A stretch of DNA of 15,163 nt from an uncultured Oscillospiraceae bacterium (GTDB lineage: Bacteria > Bacillota > Clostridia > Oscillospirales > Acutalibacteraceae). Each line of letters starts with the position of its first letter. Position 1 is the first letter of the stretch. Location of the stretch: NCBI GenBank assembly GCA_900550095.1, contig URRG01000014.1:1-15163 (forward strand), read 5' to 3'. The notes under the pieces are model-generated. The model did no database searches and was not told the origin of the DNA. It was given only the letters and a program-made list of their open reading frames with translations. Below, one piece after another: positions 13,743-15,163 of the stretch. The translations under genes were made by a program, and so were the position numbers.

Positions 13743-14599
13743 ACCCCGGCAAATTGGAAGAACGAAACGGCCTGAAGGCGGATCTCAGCCAGGATATCCT
13801 CCCTCAGCATCGGCGGACCTTTTCTTCCCCTCAGGGGGAATTCCACTTTCATGAGGACTATGAGCTCTTCCTTTTTCTGGAGGGAAAGGCGGATGTGTTC
13901 GTGGAACGATCCCGCTACACCCTGGAAAGGGGCAGCCTGCTGGCCTTTCACTCCAGCGAGGTCCACAGAGCGGCCCCGGATCCCTCCCTGCCCTACGAGC
14001 GGCTTGTGGTGCACTTCCATCCCAGGGTGGTCCAGGGCCTGCCCCTGGAAGGGCGCAGTCTGCTCTCCTGCTTTTTAAACCGCCGGGCCGGGGAGAAAAA
14101 CGCCGTGCTCCTGCAGGGCGGAGAGCTGGAAGCCTATATCCGCGCCGGTATGGGACTGTTTTCCGTTATGGAGGAAAGACCCGCCTTCTGGGAGGCGGAG
14201 GCCCTTTCCCTCCTTCTCCGGGTGCTGACCCTGGCCAACCGGGCCTTTGAAAGGACCCTTTCCCTGCCCCAGCCCCTCTCCCCCTTCGTGGAGGAAGCCA
14301 TGGAGTATATAGACCGCTCCCTTTCTTCCCCCCTGACTGTGGCGGAACTGGCCCGGGAGCTGCACGTGGACGCCTCCTATCTGAACCGCCGGTTCCGAGA
14401 GCAGACGGGCGCCTCTCTATACCATTACATCCTGATGAAGAAGATCGCCCTGGCTAAAATCCTTTTGGCAAAGGGGGCGCAGGTAAACGATGCCTGCGAG
14501 GGGGCCGGCTTCGGCGACTGCAACAACTTCAGCCGCACCTTTAAAAAATATGTGGGCGTGCCGCCGGGGCAGTACAGGCTCCTCCACAGAGGGCTGTAA
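13739..14599 (+). CDS. AraC-family transcriptional regulator
   Basis: The 286-residue protein has a cupin-like N-terminal sensor (about 30-100, with FHFHEDYELFLFLEG at 35-49 and AFHSSEVHR at 69-77) and a C-terminal AraC DNA-binding domain. Its first helix-turn-helix is LTVAELARELHVDASYLNRRFREQTG (split around 199-224), and the second ends in the family signature GFGDCNNFSRTFKKYVGVPPGQYR (257-280 region). Regulators of this type usually sense a sugar or related small molecule and activate neighbouring genes. It overlaps the fliB-like gene by 4 bp and precedes an oxidoreductase gene of the Gfo/Idh/MocA family, which could be its target. The ligand cannot be told from the sequence. Confidence 0.93.
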   Translation: MNPGKLEERNGLKADLSQDILPQHRRTFSSPQGEFHFHEDYELFLFLEGKADVFVERSRYTLERGSLLAFHSSEVHRAAPDPSLPYERLVVHFHPRVVQGLPLEGRSLLSCFLNRRAGEKNAVLLQGGELEAYIRAGMGLFSVMEERPAFWEAEALSLLLRVLTLANRAFERTLSLPQPLSPFVEEAMEYIDRSLSSPLTVAELARELHVDASYLNRRFREQTGASLYHYILMKKIALAKILLAKGAQVNDACEGAGFGDCNNFSRTFKKYVGVPPGQYRLLHRGL

Positions 14600-14617
14600 A
14601 GACCCGGGGCCGCCTCC

Positions 14618-14636
14618 CCAGACACCCGGAGTCTGG
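14618..14636 (+). terminator. Weak possible terminator after the AraC gene
   Basis: CCAGAC / GTCTGG forms a 6-bp stem with a 7-nt loop 19 bp after the stop codon. The following sequence is GC-rich with only scattered T, so termination would be weak or need Rho. Confidence 0.35.
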
Positions 14637-15000
14637 CGGGCGCTCTCTTTCCCCATTCCCTTTTCCGTATTCCGGGCGGGCAGCGGGAGCGCCTCTTCTG
14701 TGGGCCGGGCGCGTCGAAACAGAAACTGAAATCGCGTGATCTTCCCCTAAAAACGCCGGGAAAATGCGATCCATATTGTGGTATAGTGGTGATACACAGA
14801 AAAATCGTTCGCACCGCTTTTCGATCCGTTCCGCCCTTCTTCAGAGGCAGGGGGCCGGGCCTTTCCGGCAAAAAACGCTTCTCTCCATCCCTCCTTAAAC
14901 TATGGGGCGGCGTTACGGCTGCAAGCGGCGAAAGGCCGGGCTCCGCCGTTCCCTCAGGGCGCGGCGGAGGGAATCCGGCGAACGAAAAGGAGGATCCATC
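14637..15000. other. Intergenic region before the oxidoreductase gene, no gene seen
   Basis: No open frame here has a ribosome binding site or a recognisable protein. It holds the proposed promoter at 14779-14787 and a leader of about 205 nt. The leader can form two mutually exclusive hairpins near its end: CTCCGCCG with CGGCGGAG (14941-14948 with 14962-14969), or TTCCCTC with GAGGGAA (14949-14955 with 14967-14973). Confidence 0.45.
14779..14787 (+). promoter_or_regulatory. Extended -10 promoter for the oxidoreductase gene
   Basis: TGG followed by TATAGT (14782-14787) fits an extended -10 element. The -35 position holds only a poor match (GGAAAA), which would fit a promoter that needs an activator such as the AraC protein encoded just upstream. 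Confidence 0.5.
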
Positions 15001-15163
15001 ATGATTCGGGCAGCTATTATCGGAACAGGCAACATATCCGCCGCCCACATCGGAGCATACCTGCAGTTCCCGGAGCGGTGCAAAATAACGGCCCTGTGCG
15101 ATATCTTTCCGGAAAAGGCGGAGCGGAAGGCCCGGGAATACGGGCTGGACGTCCTCGTCTCCG
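15001..15163 (+). CDS. Gfo/Idh/MocA-family oxidoreductase, N-terminal part (right edge)
   Basis: The first 54 codons show the start of an NAD(P)-binding Rossmann fold: MIRAAIIGTGNISAAHI with the GTGNIS dinucleotide-binding turn at residues 8-13, then ITALCDIFPEKAERKAREYG, where the Asp after the second strand is typical for NAD binding. This is the usual N-terminus of Gfo/Idh/MocA oxidoreductases, which act on sugars and inositols. AAGGAGG lies 7 nt before ATG 15001. The gene is cut by the window end, so the substrate-binding domain and subfamily cannot be judged. An AraC-type regulator lies just upstream, a common pairing in carbohydrate-use loci. Confidence 0.9.
   Translation, partial: MIRAAIIGTGNISAAHIGAYLQFPERCKITALCDIFPEKAERKAREYGLDVLVS

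Overview
The window looks like chromosomal DNA from a GC-rich, low-GC-phylum Gram-positive anaerobe, most likely a gut clostridium of the Lachnospiraceae type. This rests on strong AGGAGG ribosome binding sites, sigma-A-like promoters, a proBA locus with a short ProB, a FliB-like cysteine-rich protein, a DUF1015 protein, and an AraC regulator beside a Gfo/Idh/MocA oxidoreductase. The species cannot be named from the sequence alone. There are no RNA genes, CRISPR arrays, transposases or phage genes that I can see.

Layout, left to right. Positions 1-390 (+) hold the 3' end of a small protein with a hydrophobic C-terminus. Positions 391-600 are a degenerate 8-bp tandem repeat region, followed by a strong terminator at 608-642. 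On the minus strand, from 4960 down to 608, lies a proline-biosynthesis transcription unit: promoter, proB, a GNAT acetyltransferase, a gap of about 320 bp, proA, then an unrecognised single-pass membrane protein, then the terminator. Also on the minus strand, from about 10190 down to 5045, is a compact four-gene operon: ABC ATPase, ABC-2 permease, GldG-like membrane protein and DUF4340 membrane protein. These genes overlap or nearly abut, and the operon has its own promoter region and terminator. It resembles the GldA-GldF-GldG set of Bacteroidota gliding systems and probably forms one membrane complex whose substrate is unknown.

The plus strand takes over at about 10310. A good promoter drives a long leader containing an 8-bp tandem array, then a DUF1015 gene and a terminator. 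A third 8-bp array that turns into a 7-bp array follows, then a two-gene unit (FliB-like lysine N-methylase and an AraC regulator sharing an ATGA overlap). The window ends with a leader and the first 54 codons of a Gfo/Idh/MocA oxidoreductase.

The most unusual signal is the set of three separate intergenic arrays built of strongly degenerate 8-bp units, in which the period is kept while the sequence drifts. Two flank the DUF1015 gene and one follows the first gene. I do not know a described family that fits. Other points of note are the operator-like dyad over the ABC-operon promoter, the GNAT gene inside the pro operon, the hairpin next to the proA ribosome binding site, and a FliB homologue with no flagellar genes in view.
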